Positions 33,174 to 41,073 of a stretch of 41,718 nucleotides of DNA are shown here, piece after piece. Under the pieces are notes generated by a model that was given only the letters and a program-made list of their open reading frames with translations, ran no database searches and was not told the origin of the DNA. The stretch comes from Synergistales bacterium (GTDB taxonomy: Bacteria; Synergistota; Synergistia; Synergistales; Aminobacteriaceae). Both the position numbers and the translations under genes were made by a program. Positions within the stretch are counted from its first letter, which is position 1; every line of letters begins with the position of its first letter. The stretch is taken from the NCBI GenBank assembly GCA_025997955.1, contig BNVH01000024.1, forward strand, positions 1 to 41,718. Direction: 5' to 3'.

Positions 33174-35123
33174 TTAACCCGCAAGCCTCGCGGTCACGCG
33201 ACGGCATCCGAGAAAATAGAGCAGAGCGAGTATGGCAAGCCCGACGGCGTCAGACCTCCAGCCCGGGACAATCATGCAAAGAGCGGCCGCGAACGCGGCT
33301 ACCCTCTCTATCCATGAAAGTTTGTCAAGAAGATAAGACTCTATGGCGGCGGACAGAACGAACACCCCTATTATAGCCGTTATGAGGGCCTGAGTGAACA
33401 GGAACCAGTTCTCCACGTTTGTCAGCAAAATCTCGGGCGAGTAGATGAACACGAACGGAACGATAAAGCCCGAAAGGGCCATTTTCACCGCCGTGAACGC
33501 CGTCTTGTTCGGGTTCGCCCCGGCCATTCCCGCCGCTGTATAAGCCCCCACGCAGACGGGCGGCGTCACGGACGACAGTACGGCGAAGAAAAACACGAAA
33601 AAATGCACGTCAAGCGGTTTGCACCCTATCGTGACCAAAGCGGGGACCGCCACGGCGCTTGCCATGACGTAGCTCGCGGTCGTCGGCATACCCATGCCCA
33701 AAAGCAGGGCTATGGCCATAGTCACGATGAGAGTCATCGTCAGCTGCCCGGCTGTGTAGCTGAGAATTGCGTCGCCTATCCTGAGCGCTATACCCGTGGC
33801 GCCCATCATGCCTATGACGACGCCGACGAGCGTGCAGGCTACGGCCACGGAGAGAGCGGACTTCGAGCCGTCCTCAAGCGTGGCTATGAAAGACCTTATG
33901 TTCAAGCGGTCTTCTTTCTTGAAAAAACTCAGAAGAACCGCGGCGCCTATGCCCCAACAGGCCGAGTAGAGCGGGTTGTATCCCTGCACGAGAAAGTATA
34001 TTATGACGAAAAGCGGCAAGGACTTGTATCCGCCCTTCATGACGACCGAAGATATTTTCGGCAGATCTTCTTTGTTGAGTCCCTTGAGGTTGAGCTTGGA
34101 CGCCTGAAGGCTCAGGCAACACCAAATCCCCCAAAAATACAACAACGCCGGGACAATAGACGCTACGATGACCTTCAAGTAGGGCACACCCACGGAGTCG
34201 GCTATTATGAAGGCCGCCGAGCCAAGCACGGGCGGCATTATCTGCCCTCCGGTGGAGGCCGCCGCCTCTACGGCCCCGGCGTAGTAAGGGGGATACCCTA
34301 TCTTTTTCATAAGCGGGATGGTGAACGCGCCTGTGGTCGCCACGTTGGCGGATGTGCTTCCACTGACTGTACCCATGAGGGCGCTCGATATGACCGCTAT
34401 CTTGGCCGGGCCGCCTTTTTTGTGCCCCGTGAGGGCCATCGCGAAGTCGTTGAAGAACTGCGACGTGCCGGTCGAGCTTAAAAACGCCCCGAACAGAATG
34501 AACAAAAATATGTAAGTGGCTGAAACGCCCGACACGAGGCCGAAAAGCCCGTCGGTCGTGAGATAGAGTTCCTCTATGATTCGCGGCACGGAAAGCCCGA
34601 AATGCTTGAACGGCCCCGGCATGGAGCGTCCGTAATAGGCGAAGAACAAAAAGAACGCGCAAAATATCGGCAGGGCGTAACCAAGCACTCTGCGCGACGC
34701 CTCAAACGTCAGCAAAATCATAGTGGCTCCGAGGTAGAGTTCCAACTCCGTGTGCATTCCGCCCCTGTTGGCTATGGAGACGTACATCACAAAGATGTAA
34801 AAAGAGCTGACGGCTGCGGCTATGGCCAAGACCCAGTCTAAGGCCGTTGGCTTATCAGCCGGGGAATTTTTGGTTGCCGGATAGAGCAAAAATATCAGAA
34901 AAAGAATGAAAGTAATGTGAAAACTGCGCTGCTGCATGGCCGGCAGGAGGCCAAAAGCGGATGTGTAGAGGTGAAAGAGAGCCAGCATAACCGTTACGCA
35001 AGTGATAAATATTCCGAGTTTTCCCTTTGGGTTTCTGCGCTTGGGGCGCTTTTCCGAGGCTTCGGCAGCTTTGACGGCAGCCGCGTTTTCGGCCGCTACG
35101 GATTCGGCAGTTATTACGGGCAT
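33174..35123 (-). CDS. TRAP transporter fused permease (4TM/12TM), TAXI type
   Basis: The membrane part of a tripartite sodium- or proton-coupled carboxylate importer, with the small and large permease subunits fused as usual in TAXI systems. I start it at ATG 35123 (GGGGGGAT upstream), giving 649 residues; the longer reading to 35159 begins in a repeat-like hairpin. After a cytoplasmic, Lys/Arg-rich head (about 25-40) come many hydrophobic segments. The DctM-type signature is visible in GTVSGSTSANVATTGAFTIP, AAASTGGQIMPPVLGSAAF and LLLGMGMPTTASYVMASAVA. The solute receptor gene lies 40 bases upstream on the same strand. Confidence 0.93.
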   Translation of the reverse strand: MPVITAESVAAENAAAVKAAEASEKRPKRRNPKGKLGIFITCVTVMLALFHLYTSAFGLLPAMQQRSFHITFILFLIFLLYPATKNSPADKPTALDWVLAIAAAVSSFYIFVMYVSIANRGGMHTELELYLGATMILLTFEASRRVLGYALPIFCAFFLFFAYYGRSMPGPFKHFGLSVPRIIEELYLTTDGLFGLVSGVSATYIFLFILFGAFLSSTGTSQFFNDFAMALTGHKKGGPAKIAVISSALMGTVSGSTSANVATTGAFTIPLMKKIGYPPYYAGAVEAAASTGGQIMPPVLGSAAFIIADSVGVPYLKVIVASIVPALLYFWGIWCCLSLQASKLNLKGLNKEDLPKISSVVMKGGYKSLPLFVIIYFLVQGYNPLYSACWGIGAAVLLSFFKKEDRLNIRSFIATLEDGSKSALSVAVACTLVGVVIGMMGATGIALRIGDAILSYTAGQLTMTLIVTMAIALLLGMGMPTTASYVMASAVAVPALVTIGCKPLDVHFFVFFFAVLSSVTPPVCVGAYTAAGMAGANPNKTAFTAVKMALSGFIVPFVFIYSPEILLTNVENWFLFTQALITAIIGVFVLSAAIESYLLDKLSWIERVAAFAAALCMIVPGWRSDAVGLAILALLYFLGCRRVTARLAG

Positions 35124-35145
35124 ATGTATATCCCCCCTGAGATGT

Positions 35146-35180
35146 AGGGGCGACCGCATAGGTCGCCCTCTTGGTCGCCT
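35146..35180. repeat. REP-like palindrome, copy 1
   Basis: GGGCGACC (35148-35155) pairs with GGTCGCCC (35161-35168), followed by another TTGGTCGCC. A shortened version of the same sequence lies at 36181-36207, in the gap on the other side of the TAXI receptor gene. The hairpin may attenuate or stabilise the mRNA between receptor and permease. Confidence 0.65.
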
Positions 35181-35184
35181 AAAA

Positions 35185-36144
35185 TTACTCTTTAATCAAA
35201 CCTTGTTCTACGTAATACTTCTTCGCGCCAGGGTGCAGAGGCACGGCCATACCGGCCAAAGCCATCTCCAACTTGAAGCCCGCGAAGTAGTTCAGGCGCT
35301 CGGCCAAGAATTTGTTGTTCTCATGCAACATCTTGGTTATCTTGTATATGACGTCGTCAGGCATGTCCTCGTAGGTGAGGAGAGAACCCACGGCGGCGAT
35401 TATCGGTATGTCGCTGTCCAATCCGTATACTTCTTTCTCGATGACCGAAGCCGCGTAGTGGGGGAATTTGGCGGTTATTTCTTTAATCTTGTCGGGCTCG
35501 ATACCGATAAGGCCTACTTTGCCGCCGCGCACCATCTCGGAGACCTGCGCGTTGGGGGCGTTGGTCGTCCAGATATGAGCCTGGCTGTCGCCCACCGTCA
35601 GAGCTTCCTCTACCTCGGCTCTGCCGTAGCGTTGGATGTTTACGTCAGCGTCGGTAAGTCCGTAGACCGACATTATCTCTCGCGCGTTTATCTCTATCCC
35701 CGCGCCTACAGAGCCGTAATCGACTCGCTTGCCCTTGAAGTCCGCGACGCTCTTGATGTTGGCGGCCTTGTTCACGAGAATATGAGCGGGCATGAAGTAG
35801 ATGGCCGTGACATAACGAAGGGTCTTGACCGGCTCTTTGAATGACTCGTTGCCGCCCTTCCACGCGTCGTTGACCGTGGACGACTGCACCATGCCGAGCT
35901 CTATCTCTTTGTTGCCGAGATTGATGCAGTTTTTGATGGAGCCGCCGGTGATCGCGGTGAAGTTTATGTCCTTCATCGCCTGAGTGCCCAACTGCGCTAT
36001 TGTGTTCCCGATAAGATAGAACCCGCCGCCGACCGTACTGGTCCCGATGCGCACAAACACGTCATCCGCAGCCGACACCGCGCCCGTAAACGACAAAACA
36101 AGAGCTGCCGCTACGACAAAAACACACACCTTGAAACTTTTCAT
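35185..36144 (-). CDS. TAXI family TRAP solute receptor
   Basis: A 319-residue periplasmic binding protein with a signal peptide (1-25, ending VSAAD). The TAXI pattern begins at once with VRIGTSTVGGGFYLIGNTIA, followed by TGGSIKNCINLGNKEIELGM, and later DFKGKRVDYGSVGAG, the ligand-binding loop, and HIWTTNAPNAQVSEM. It delivers an organic acid or amino acid to the fused permease encoded next. Receptor proteins are usually needed in excess, which fits its position first in the pair. An AGGAGG site precedes ATG 36144. The adjacent lyase gene suggests a di- or tricarboxylate ligand; this is inference. Confidence 0.93.
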   Translation of the reverse strand: MKSFKVCVFVVAAALVLSFTGAVSAADDVFVRIGTSTVGGGFYLIGNTIAQLGTQAMKDINFTAITGGSIKNCINLGNKEIELGMVQSSTVNDAWKGGNESFKEPVKTLRYVTAIYFMPAHILVNKAANIKSVADFKGKRVDYGSVGAGIEINAREIMSVYGLTDADVNIQRYGRAEVEEALTVGDSQAHIWTTNAPNAQVSEMVRGGKVGLIGIEPDKIKEITAKFPHYAASVIEKEVYGLDSDIPIIAAVGSLLTYEDMPDDVIYKITKMLHENNKFLAERLNYFAGFKLEMALAGMAVPLHPGAKKYYVEQGLIKE

Positions 36145-36180
36145 TATACCATCAGCCTCCTATTAAGATATTTTGTAACT

Positions 36181-36207
36181 TAGGCGACCAAGGGCGGTCG
36201 CCCCTAA
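36181..36207. repeat. REP-like palindrome, copy 2
   Basis: GGCGACC (36183-36189) pairs with GGTCGCC (36196-36202) around AAGGGC. The wider sequence TTAGGCGACCAAG then GGTCGCCCCTA parallels, in the opposite orientation, the element at 35146-35180. It lies between the lyase and receptor genes. Confidence 0.6.
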
Positions 36208-36212
36208 CTATC

Positions 36213-37112
36213 CTATTCTACAAACTTGGGCAGGAACTCTTTCTCTAATTCTCTGAAAACGGGTACGCCAACGACGTCCTTGAACTCAGCAAAGCTCGCC
36301 ACGAGGTCTTTGCGCCCGGGGGCGAGTTTACCGCCCTTGATGGCCGCAAGGTAATTCTGTACGCCGCGCATGGCCGCGAATGTCGTGCCGGTGGGGACGC
36401 TGACGCGCGCTACGCCAAGCTCGGCCAATTCCTCTATGGGGATAAGAGGCGTCTTTCCGCCCTCGACCATGTCGAAGAGGTTGATACTTATGAGGCACTT
36501 TATCTCCTTGGCGGCGCGGGCTATTTCTTCCTTCGTGCGCGGCGCCTCGACAAATATCATATCGGCCCCGGCCTCTGCGTAGGCGTTCGCTCGGCGAATC
36601 GCGCCGTCTATGCCCTCAACCGCTATGGCGTCCGTGCGTGCGTTTATTATGAAGTCCGGGTCAACAGAATCGCGAATCTTACGGCAGGCCTTGATTTTGA
36701 GAACCATCTCGTCCTCGGGCACGATTGTCTTGCCCTCTATGTGCCCGCAGCGTTTGGGGAAGACTTGGTCTTCGATGTTCATTCCAGCGGCGCCTATACG
36801 GATTATCTGCTCCGTGACGCGCATGGCGTTTATGGCGTTGCCGAAGCCGGTGTCGGCGTCGGCCATGACGGGGATATTGACTGATTGGATTACGTTTGTC
36901 GTGACGTGCATCATCTCGGTGTAGGTAAGGAAGGCCATATCGGGAAGGCCCAAGAGCGTGGCCGCAAGTCCAAAGCCGCTCACCTGGATTATCTCGAAGC
37001 CGGCTTGCTCGATAAGTTTGGCGGACATGACGTCGTGACACCCTACGGCCGGAGTGGCCTTCTTCTTGTTCAAAATCTCGCGCAATCTTGTGCTTTTCTT
37101 CTTCTCGCTCAT
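36213..37112 (-). CDS. Isocitrate lyase/PEP mutase family enzyme (methylisocitrate or dimethylmalate lyase-like)
   Basis: A 299-residue enzyme of the isocitrate lyase superfamily, which breaks or forms C-C or C-P bonds next to a carboxylate. PVMADADTGFGNAINAMR (about 80-97) holds the Mg-binding aspartates, AGMNIEDQVFPKRCGH includes the catalytic loop KRCGH (120-124), and IINARTDAIAVEG follows. The KRCGH loop points to C-C lyases such as 2-methylisocitrate, 2,3-dimethylmalate lyase or an oxaloacetate decarboxylase, rather than PEP mutase. The exact substrate cannot be fixed from sequence. GGGAGG precedes ATG 37112. It leads the minus-strand run lyase, TAXI receptor, permease, and is divergent from an IclR regulator, so import and cleavage of one acid are probably co-regulated. 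Confidence 0.85.
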   Translation of the reverse strand: MSEKKKSTRLREILNKKKATPAVGCHDVMSAKLIEQAGFEIIQVSGFGLAATLLGLPDMAFLTYTEMMHVTTNVIQSVNIPVMADADTGFGNAINAMRVTEQIIRIGAAGMNIEDQVFPKRCGHIEGKTIVPEDEMVLKIKACRKIRDSVDPDFIINARTDAIAVEGIDGAIRRANAYAEAGADMIFVEAPRTKEEIARAAKEIKCLISINLFDMVEGGKTPLIPIEELAELGVARVSVPTGTTFAAMRGVQNYLAAIKGGKLAPGRKDLVASFAEFKDVVGVPVFRELEKEFLPKFVE

Positions 37113-37221
37113 GTAGCTCTGCCTCCCGTTTTATTTTGTAAATCAAAACTGTAACTTCCATATATTGAAAGCAACTCTTATATTATGGTATTATACTCGC
37201 AACGCTATAATTCGGTCAAGC

Positions 37222-37266
37222 GATATTGAAAGAAATGATATTGAAAGAAATGATGTGGAAACAAAA
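37222..37266. repeat. Three 15-bp tandem repeats before the iclR start
   Basis: GATATTGAAAGAAAT occurs twice in tandem (37222-37236, 37237-37251), followed by the degenerate GATGTGGAAACAAAA up to the chosen ATG. It lies in the divergent control region of the IclR and lyase genes and could be a set of operator sites, or an in-frame coding repeat (DIERN) if translation starts further upstream. Confidence 0.8.
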
Positions 37267-38031
37267 ATGAAAAACGAAAAAGAAACCGGCACCGGCTCGC
37301 TGCGAAAGGCTATATCTATTCTGAAATGTTTTTCCGAGGAGCGCGTTGAGCTTTCGATGACCGAGGTCGCGCGTTTGACAAATCTGACGCTCGGTACGGC
37401 CTCTCGGATATTGGCCGCGCTGCGGGATGAAAATCTCTTAGAGCGAGAGGAACGGAGCAAACTCTATAGGTTGGGCGTATACTGTATGCGTATGGGGAAA
37501 ATAGCTAAACGCAGCGGCGCGCTGCGCTCCTGCGCTCTTCCCTTCATGGAGCGTCTGCGAGACCGCTTCAACGAGACCGTCAATCTTTATCTCAGAGAGG
37601 ACATCTCCCGCGTATGTTACGCGCAATGCGAGACTACGTCGCCGCTCAAACGCTCTATCCTTTTGGGGGCGAGGTTTCCGCTTTCCGCCGGGGCGGCCGG
37701 GCGATGCCTCTTGGCTTGGGCGACGGCAGACTTCACGCAAAACGTTTTGTCGGATATCAAGCCCTTCACCGAGAACACGGTGACGGACATAGCGAAGATT
37801 CAAAAACTTCTCGAACAAACGAGGCGCGATCGCTTCGCTGTGAGTTATTCGGAAAGGGAAAAGGGAGTGGCCGCCGTGGCCGTGCCTATCTTTGACGCGC
37901 CCAACTCCGTCTGCGCCAGCATGAGTATAGCCGGGCCCGATATGCGTTTTACGGCCATAGTGGTCAATGAAATGATAATCGCGCTCAAAAAAACCTCCGA
38001 AGAACTGTCGGAGATACTGAGCGGGGGATGA
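37267..38031 (+). CDS. IclR family transcriptional regulator
   Basis: A 254-residue regulator if ATG 37267 is used; an in-frame ATG at 37165 lies upstream of the likely promoter (TATTAT near 37190), and GTG 37255 is another choice. The winged helix-turn-helix spans about 12-75, with SLRKAISILKCFSEE and the recognition part LTLGTASRILAALRDENLLE. The effector-binding IclR domain follows (about 90-250), with LYLREDISRVCYAQ, PLSAGAAGRCLLAW, FAVSYSEREKGVAAVAVPIF and MSIAGPD. IclR proteins commonly control neighbouring carboxylate or aromatic-acid genes; the divergent lyase-TRAP operon is the obvious target, with the 15-bp repeats as possible sites. A terminator overlaps its stop codon. Confidence 0.9.
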   Translation: MKNEKETGTGSLRKAISILKCFSEERVELSMTEVARLTNLTLGTASRILAALRDENLLEREERSKLYRLGVYCMRMGKIAKRSGALRSCALPFMERLRDRFNETVNLYLREDISRVCYAQCETTSPLKRSILLGARFPLSAGAAGRCLLAWATADFTQNVLSDIKPFTENTVTDIAKIQKLLEQTRRDRFAVSYSEREKGVAAVAVPIFDAPNSVCASMSIAGPDMRFTAIVVNEMIIALKKTSEELSEILSGG

Positions 38032-38064
38032 AAAAACTTTTCGCCTACGGCGGAAAGTTTTTTC
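38030..38064 (+). terminator. Terminator of iclR
   Basis: GAAAAAACTTTTCGCC and GGCGGAAAGTTTTTTC pair over 16 positions with one mismatch around a 3-base loop; the T run forms the 3' arm. The hairpin begins within the iclR stop codon. Confidence 0.75.
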
Positions 38065-38068
38065 ATTA

Positions 38069-38100
38069 ATTATATAAGAGTGGACGTATCGAACGGCGCG
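38069..38100 (+). repeat. 32-bp exact copy of the 3' part of the phosphoesterase gene
   Basis: The 32 bases at 38069-38100 are identical to 33064-33095, which code IRVDVSNGA in the phosphoesterase. Immediately upstream TTTCAT is shared too, with a small difference between. Downstream the sequence switches abruptly to a macB-type fragment. It marks a rearrangement join. Confidence 0.85.
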
Positions 38101-38287
38101 CTTCGAGCTTCGCAATATGACCCAGATGTTGGAGTCCCTCTCGCAGTCCACGCGCGTAATGTCGCTTTTGCTCGGATCAGTAGCTTCTATCTCGCTATTG
38201 GTGGGAGGTATAGGTATAATGAACATTATGTTGGTGTCCGTGACCGAGAGAACGCGCGAGATAGGAATAAGAATGGCCATAGGCGCG
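38101..38287 (+). pseudogene. MacB-like ABC transporter permease fragment
   Basis: About 60 codons in the frame FELRNMTQMLESLSQSTRVM, then LLVGGIGIMNIMLVSVTERT and REIGIRMAIGA. This is the segment at the front of the last FtsX-type membrane domain of MacB-type ABC permeases. The family sequence begins abruptly after the 32-bp copied piece and ends after MAIGA; the remaining codons up to the stop at 38339-38341 are unrelated. ATG 38117 lies inside it. Both the ATPase and most of the permease are missing, so this is a relic. Confidence 0.75.
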
Positions 38288-38361
38288 CTACCCGGCATGG
38301 AAAGCCTCGCGCCTGCGCCCGATAGACGCGTTGAGATTTGAGTAAGTGAGAGGTGAGCTTT

Positions 38362-39087
38362 ATGTCAGAAAAACCGGAGGACGCAATGCAAGAAGAGAGG
38401 CCTATAACTCTAATAGTTGCTGATGATCACCCACTGACTCGCACCGGGCTTGCCGAGTGGGTGAGGCGAAACCCGCGGTACGAGCTGATGGCGGAGGTGG
38501 AGGATGGAACAAGCGCCCTTGAGGCCATAGAGAAATTCAAGCCCGACGTCGCCTTGCTCGATATACAGATGTCAAACCTCGACGGGATAGCCGTCGTGCG
38601 CAAAATAAAATCCTCAGCCGAGCTTGCGAAAACAAGGGCTATAATGCTGACGTCTTTTAAGGCTCAACCGTATGTCATGGCCTCGCTCATGGCGGGGGCG
38701 AGCGGCTTTATACTCAAGACGAGCGCTATAAGAGAGCTTGAAAACGCCGTCTCTCACGTCATGAGGGGGAGTCTCTACCTCGATTCTCAGCTTGGCGATA
38801 TGCTGAAGGACGCCTCGTTTGCCCCCGAAGCGCTGACATCCCGCGAGCGCGAGGTGCTGCTCCTTTCCTCGCGCGGTTTTTCCATAAAGGACTCCGCGAC
38901 CAAACTCTCTATCACGGAGCGCACCATACAGGCGCACCTGACCTCCGTATACGCGAAATTCAACTGCCGAAGCAAGGGCGAGGCTCTCTTGGTAGCCCTT
39001 AAATTCGGCATAATATCCCTAGAAGAGCTTCTGGAGGAAACATCGCTTGAATCCAAGCCAGAAACAGAAGGAGGAGCGTCGGCATGA
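38362..39087 (+). CDS. NarL/FixJ-type response regulator
   Basis: A 241-residue two-component regulator. The start is ATG 38362 with AGAGGTGA 8 bases upstream; GTG 38353 is within that site. The receiver domain (about 15-130) has the acidic pair in VADDHPLTRTGL, the phosphorylated D67 in VALLDIQMSNLDG, the switch threonine in MLTSFK and the lysine in FILKTS. The C-terminal LuxR-type helix-turn-helix (about 155-220) has LTSREREVLLLSSRGFSIKD and TERTIQAHLTSVYAKF. Its stop overlaps the start of the sensor kinase gene (ATGA), so the pair is coupled. Targets are unknown. Confidence 0.93.
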   Translation: MSEKPEDAMQEERPITLIVADDHPLTRTGLAEWVRRNPRYELMAEVEDGTSALEAIEKFKPDVALLDIQMSNLDGIAVVRKIKSSAELAKTRAIMLTSFKAQPYVMASLMAGASGFILKTSAIRELENAVSHVMRGSLYLDSQLGDMLKDASFAPEALTSREREVLLLSSRGFSIKDSATKLSITERTIQAHLTSVYAKFNCRSKGEALLVALKFGIISLEELLEETSLESKPETEGGASA

Positions 39088-40574
39088 AAAACAAAAGCGC
39101 GAAAGACCAATGTAAAAGTCCCAAGCTCCTCGGGATACTGTTTGTGTTAGTGGCCTTGCCTGTCGTGTTGCTGTTGGCCCGTTCGGTGTCTATTATGGCT
39201 ACACAGCGAGGCCGTATATTGGACATGTCAGAACGTTACGTCAGACAACTCTCGCTTTACGGCGCAAAGCGTTATAGCGCCCTGAACAACAGTGAGTTTC
39301 TCTCGCTTCTGTCCGACAGGGGCTACAACCGAGCGCTCCGCGACGCGGACAGAGACCGTGAAGTGGACCGCGTGAACGAGTCTCAAAAGTTCATACCGGG
39401 AATGTTCGCTTATCTGAGGATAGACAAAGACGGGCGGGCGGTTTTCATAGCCGGGTCTGATGGCTCCGAGGTCCTCTCTGAGCTTTGGTCGGAGAGCGGG
39501 CCAGTAAAGATTGATTTTATGCAGGTCAACGGACGCGAGTTGGCCTATAGCCTCTTCGCCTCAGAGACAAGCGAGCCGGGTGTAATAGCCGTGGCCGCCG
39601 TTACGATGTTCACTTGGACCGGCGGAGGCTCCGTCTTTGGAAACTTCACAAACGAAACGATGCTTGCGGCCGCTTTCTGTCTTGTAGCTCTGTTTTTGCT
39701 GCGTCTGCTCTTGATTCGTCCTCTGAGGAGTCTGTCCGGCGCGCTTTCGATTTTTAGGTGGGGGCAGGATGTGCCCGAGTTTGACGCGAAGAAAATCGGA
39801 GGTCGTCTTTTCGGTTTGGAGATAGAGGAGATGGTCTCACTTCGCAACGCGGTGTCCGAGTTGGCAAGGGAGGCTGTGCTGAAAACCGAGCTTGAAAAAC
39901 GCTACGTCAGCGATATTGTAAAAGCTCAGGAGAACGAGAGAAACAGATTGGCCCGTGACATTCACGACGGGCCGATTCAAGTGGTGGCGGCGTTTACCCA
40001 GCGCGTGCAGATGGCGCTTCTGTCCAAGGACGCCGGCTCTGAGAGCCGTAAGCACTTGACCTTGGCCGAAGAAGCCGCCCGTCTTGTGGTTGAGGATCTG
40101 CGGGAAATTTGCGATTCTCTCGTCCCGCCTTGGCTGTCCCTCGGTCTTTCGCGTTGCATGGACGAGGCCGCGGAGCGCCTGTCGCGTCAGCACGACGTCG
40201 TTATCGACGTCGATATAGACGTAAGTTCTGAGGCCGAAAACAACTTGCCGCAGGACGTTACTCTCGCTTTTTTTAGGATTTTTCAGGAGGGGGTATCCAA
40301 CGCCGTCAGACACGGTGGCGCGGATCACGTTTGGCTGTCAGTGAGTCAGAACTGCGACAGTCCAAGCGGCGGCGAGGAAATAGTCCTGACATTGAGGGAT
40401 GACGGCGCGGGCTTCGATTGCTCAAGCCTCAATACCGAGGCGCTTTACTCGTCAGGCCGCCGAGGTCTTGCCGGGATGAGGCGCCGCGCCGAGAGCCTCG
40501 GCGGGTCTTGGTCGATACAGTCCTCGCCCGACGATGGCACGACGGTGAAGGTGCGTGTGTCGCTGAAAAATTGA
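39084..40574 (+). CDS. Sensor histidine kinase (HisKA_3 type)
   Basis: A 496-residue membrane kinase partnered with the upstream regulator. TM1 is near residues 13-35, an extracytoplasmic sensor region covers about 36-190, and TM2 (MLAAAFCLVALFLLRLLLI) lies near 192-212. A HAMP-like linker leads to the HisKA_3 dimerisation helix NERNRLARDIHDGPIQVV with the phosphorylated H294. The HATPase domain closes the protein, with GVSNAVRHGGADHVW (N box), LRDDGAGFDCS and GRRGLAGMRRRAESLGGSW (G boxes). The signal is unknown. The architecture is that of the NarX/DegS-like class that pairs with LuxR-type regulators. Confidence 0.93.
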   Translation: MKNKSAKDQCKSPKLLGILFVLVALPVVLLLARSVSIMATQRGRILDMSERYVRQLSLYGAKRYSALNNSEFLSLLSDRGYNRALRDADRDREVDRVNESQKFIPGMFAYLRIDKDGRAVFIAGSDGSEVLSELWSESGPVKIDFMQVNGRELAYSLFASETSEPGVIAVAAVTMFTWTGGGSVFGNFTNETMLAAAFCLVALFLLRLLLIRPLRSLSGALSIFRWGQDVPEFDAKKIGGRLFGLEIEEMVSLRNAVSELAREAVLKTELEKRYVSDIVKAQENERNRLARDIHDGPIQVVAAFTQRVQMALLSKDAGSESRKHLTLAEEAARLVVEDLREICDSLVPPWLSLGLSRCMDEAAERLSRQHDVVIDVDIDVSSEAENNLPQDVTLAFFRIFQEGVSNAVRHGGADHVWLSVSQNCDSPSGGEEIVLTLRDDGAGFDCSSLNTEALYSSGRRGLAGMRRRAESLGGSWSIQSSPDDGTTVKVRVSLKN

Positions 40575-40625
40575 CTATGGACACGCAGAGGGATAAGGCT
40601 ATGTTGGAGGGCGCGCCAGTTCGGT

Positions 40626-40930
40626 GTGCGTAATATAGTTGGGTGAGAGTCCCGACCTGATAAAGCTTAGCAAGCAGTCAGCGCCAAGACTTGGAGCCGA
40701 AGCCGTGAGGTGAGTTTTAAGCGTAGGCATGGGAGTGTGCGAGCCGCAATGCGAAAGCGTGAAGCGATTCAGCCTCGTAAGTCTATAGAGCGGAAGCCGA
40801 TGTATTCCTACATACAGCAGGCAGTAATGTCTCACTCGTTAAGCGAGAGTGAGCAGATTTCCGTCGGGGTCTAAGAGCGCACGCGAGCACATAAAGGTAG
40901 TACACACATACCTGGGAGGTCTGATTACAT
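40626..40930 (+). ncRNA. Group II intron 5' fragment (domain I region)
   Basis: The sequence starts GTGCGTAATATAG, matching the GUGYG 5' end of group II introns, and goes on with GGGTGAGAGTCCCGACC, AGGCATGGGAGTGTGCGAGC, TCAGCCTCGTAAGTCTATAG and finally ACCTGGGAGGTCTG, segments I recall from bacterial group II intron domain I. It begins about 50 bases after the kinase stop. No reverse transcriptase gene follows, and no domain V hairpin is visible before the window ends, so it is a truncated relic. Its 3' border is approximate. Confidence 0.65.
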
Positions 40931-40953
40931 GGATTGAGGCGTTCAGGCTATCG

Positions 40954-41073
40954 ATGAAAACTTTTCTTGAGGTTGCGGTAGAGAAGTACATGTTGGCGGA
41001 TGAAGAACTTGATTCTCTGCTTGAAGCTTTCATTGTAGCTCTCCCTACGCCGTTAAAGAACAGGCTACTCTAA
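40954..41073 (+). CDS. Short unknown frame after the intron fragment
   Basis: From ATG 40954 a 39-residue frame encodes MKTFLEVAVEKYMLADEELD and an amphipathic helix ending PTPLKNRLL. The same frame stays open back to 40849 within the intron fragment, which is probably chance. No ribosome site is seen, and the end overlaps the convergent gene at 41045. It may be the tail of a gene interrupted by the intron, or not a gene at all. Confidence 0.2.
   Translation: MKTFLEVAVEKYMLADEELDSLLEAFIVALPTPLKNRLL

Noticed and set aside
33603..34662. Long open frames on both strands within the TRAP permease
   Set aside because: Products are Arg/His/Gly-rich, without membrane segments, and arise from the codon bias of the permease gene.
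38080..38325. An 81-residue plus-strand frame beginning MDVSNGALRASQ
   Set aside because: It reads the phosphoesterase-derived piece in its old frame and then the macB relic out of frame.
40700..40800. Group II intron domain V
   Set aside because: No AGC...GUU-type 34-base hairpin with the catalytic triad could be found; the GAGCCG strings here fit domain I.
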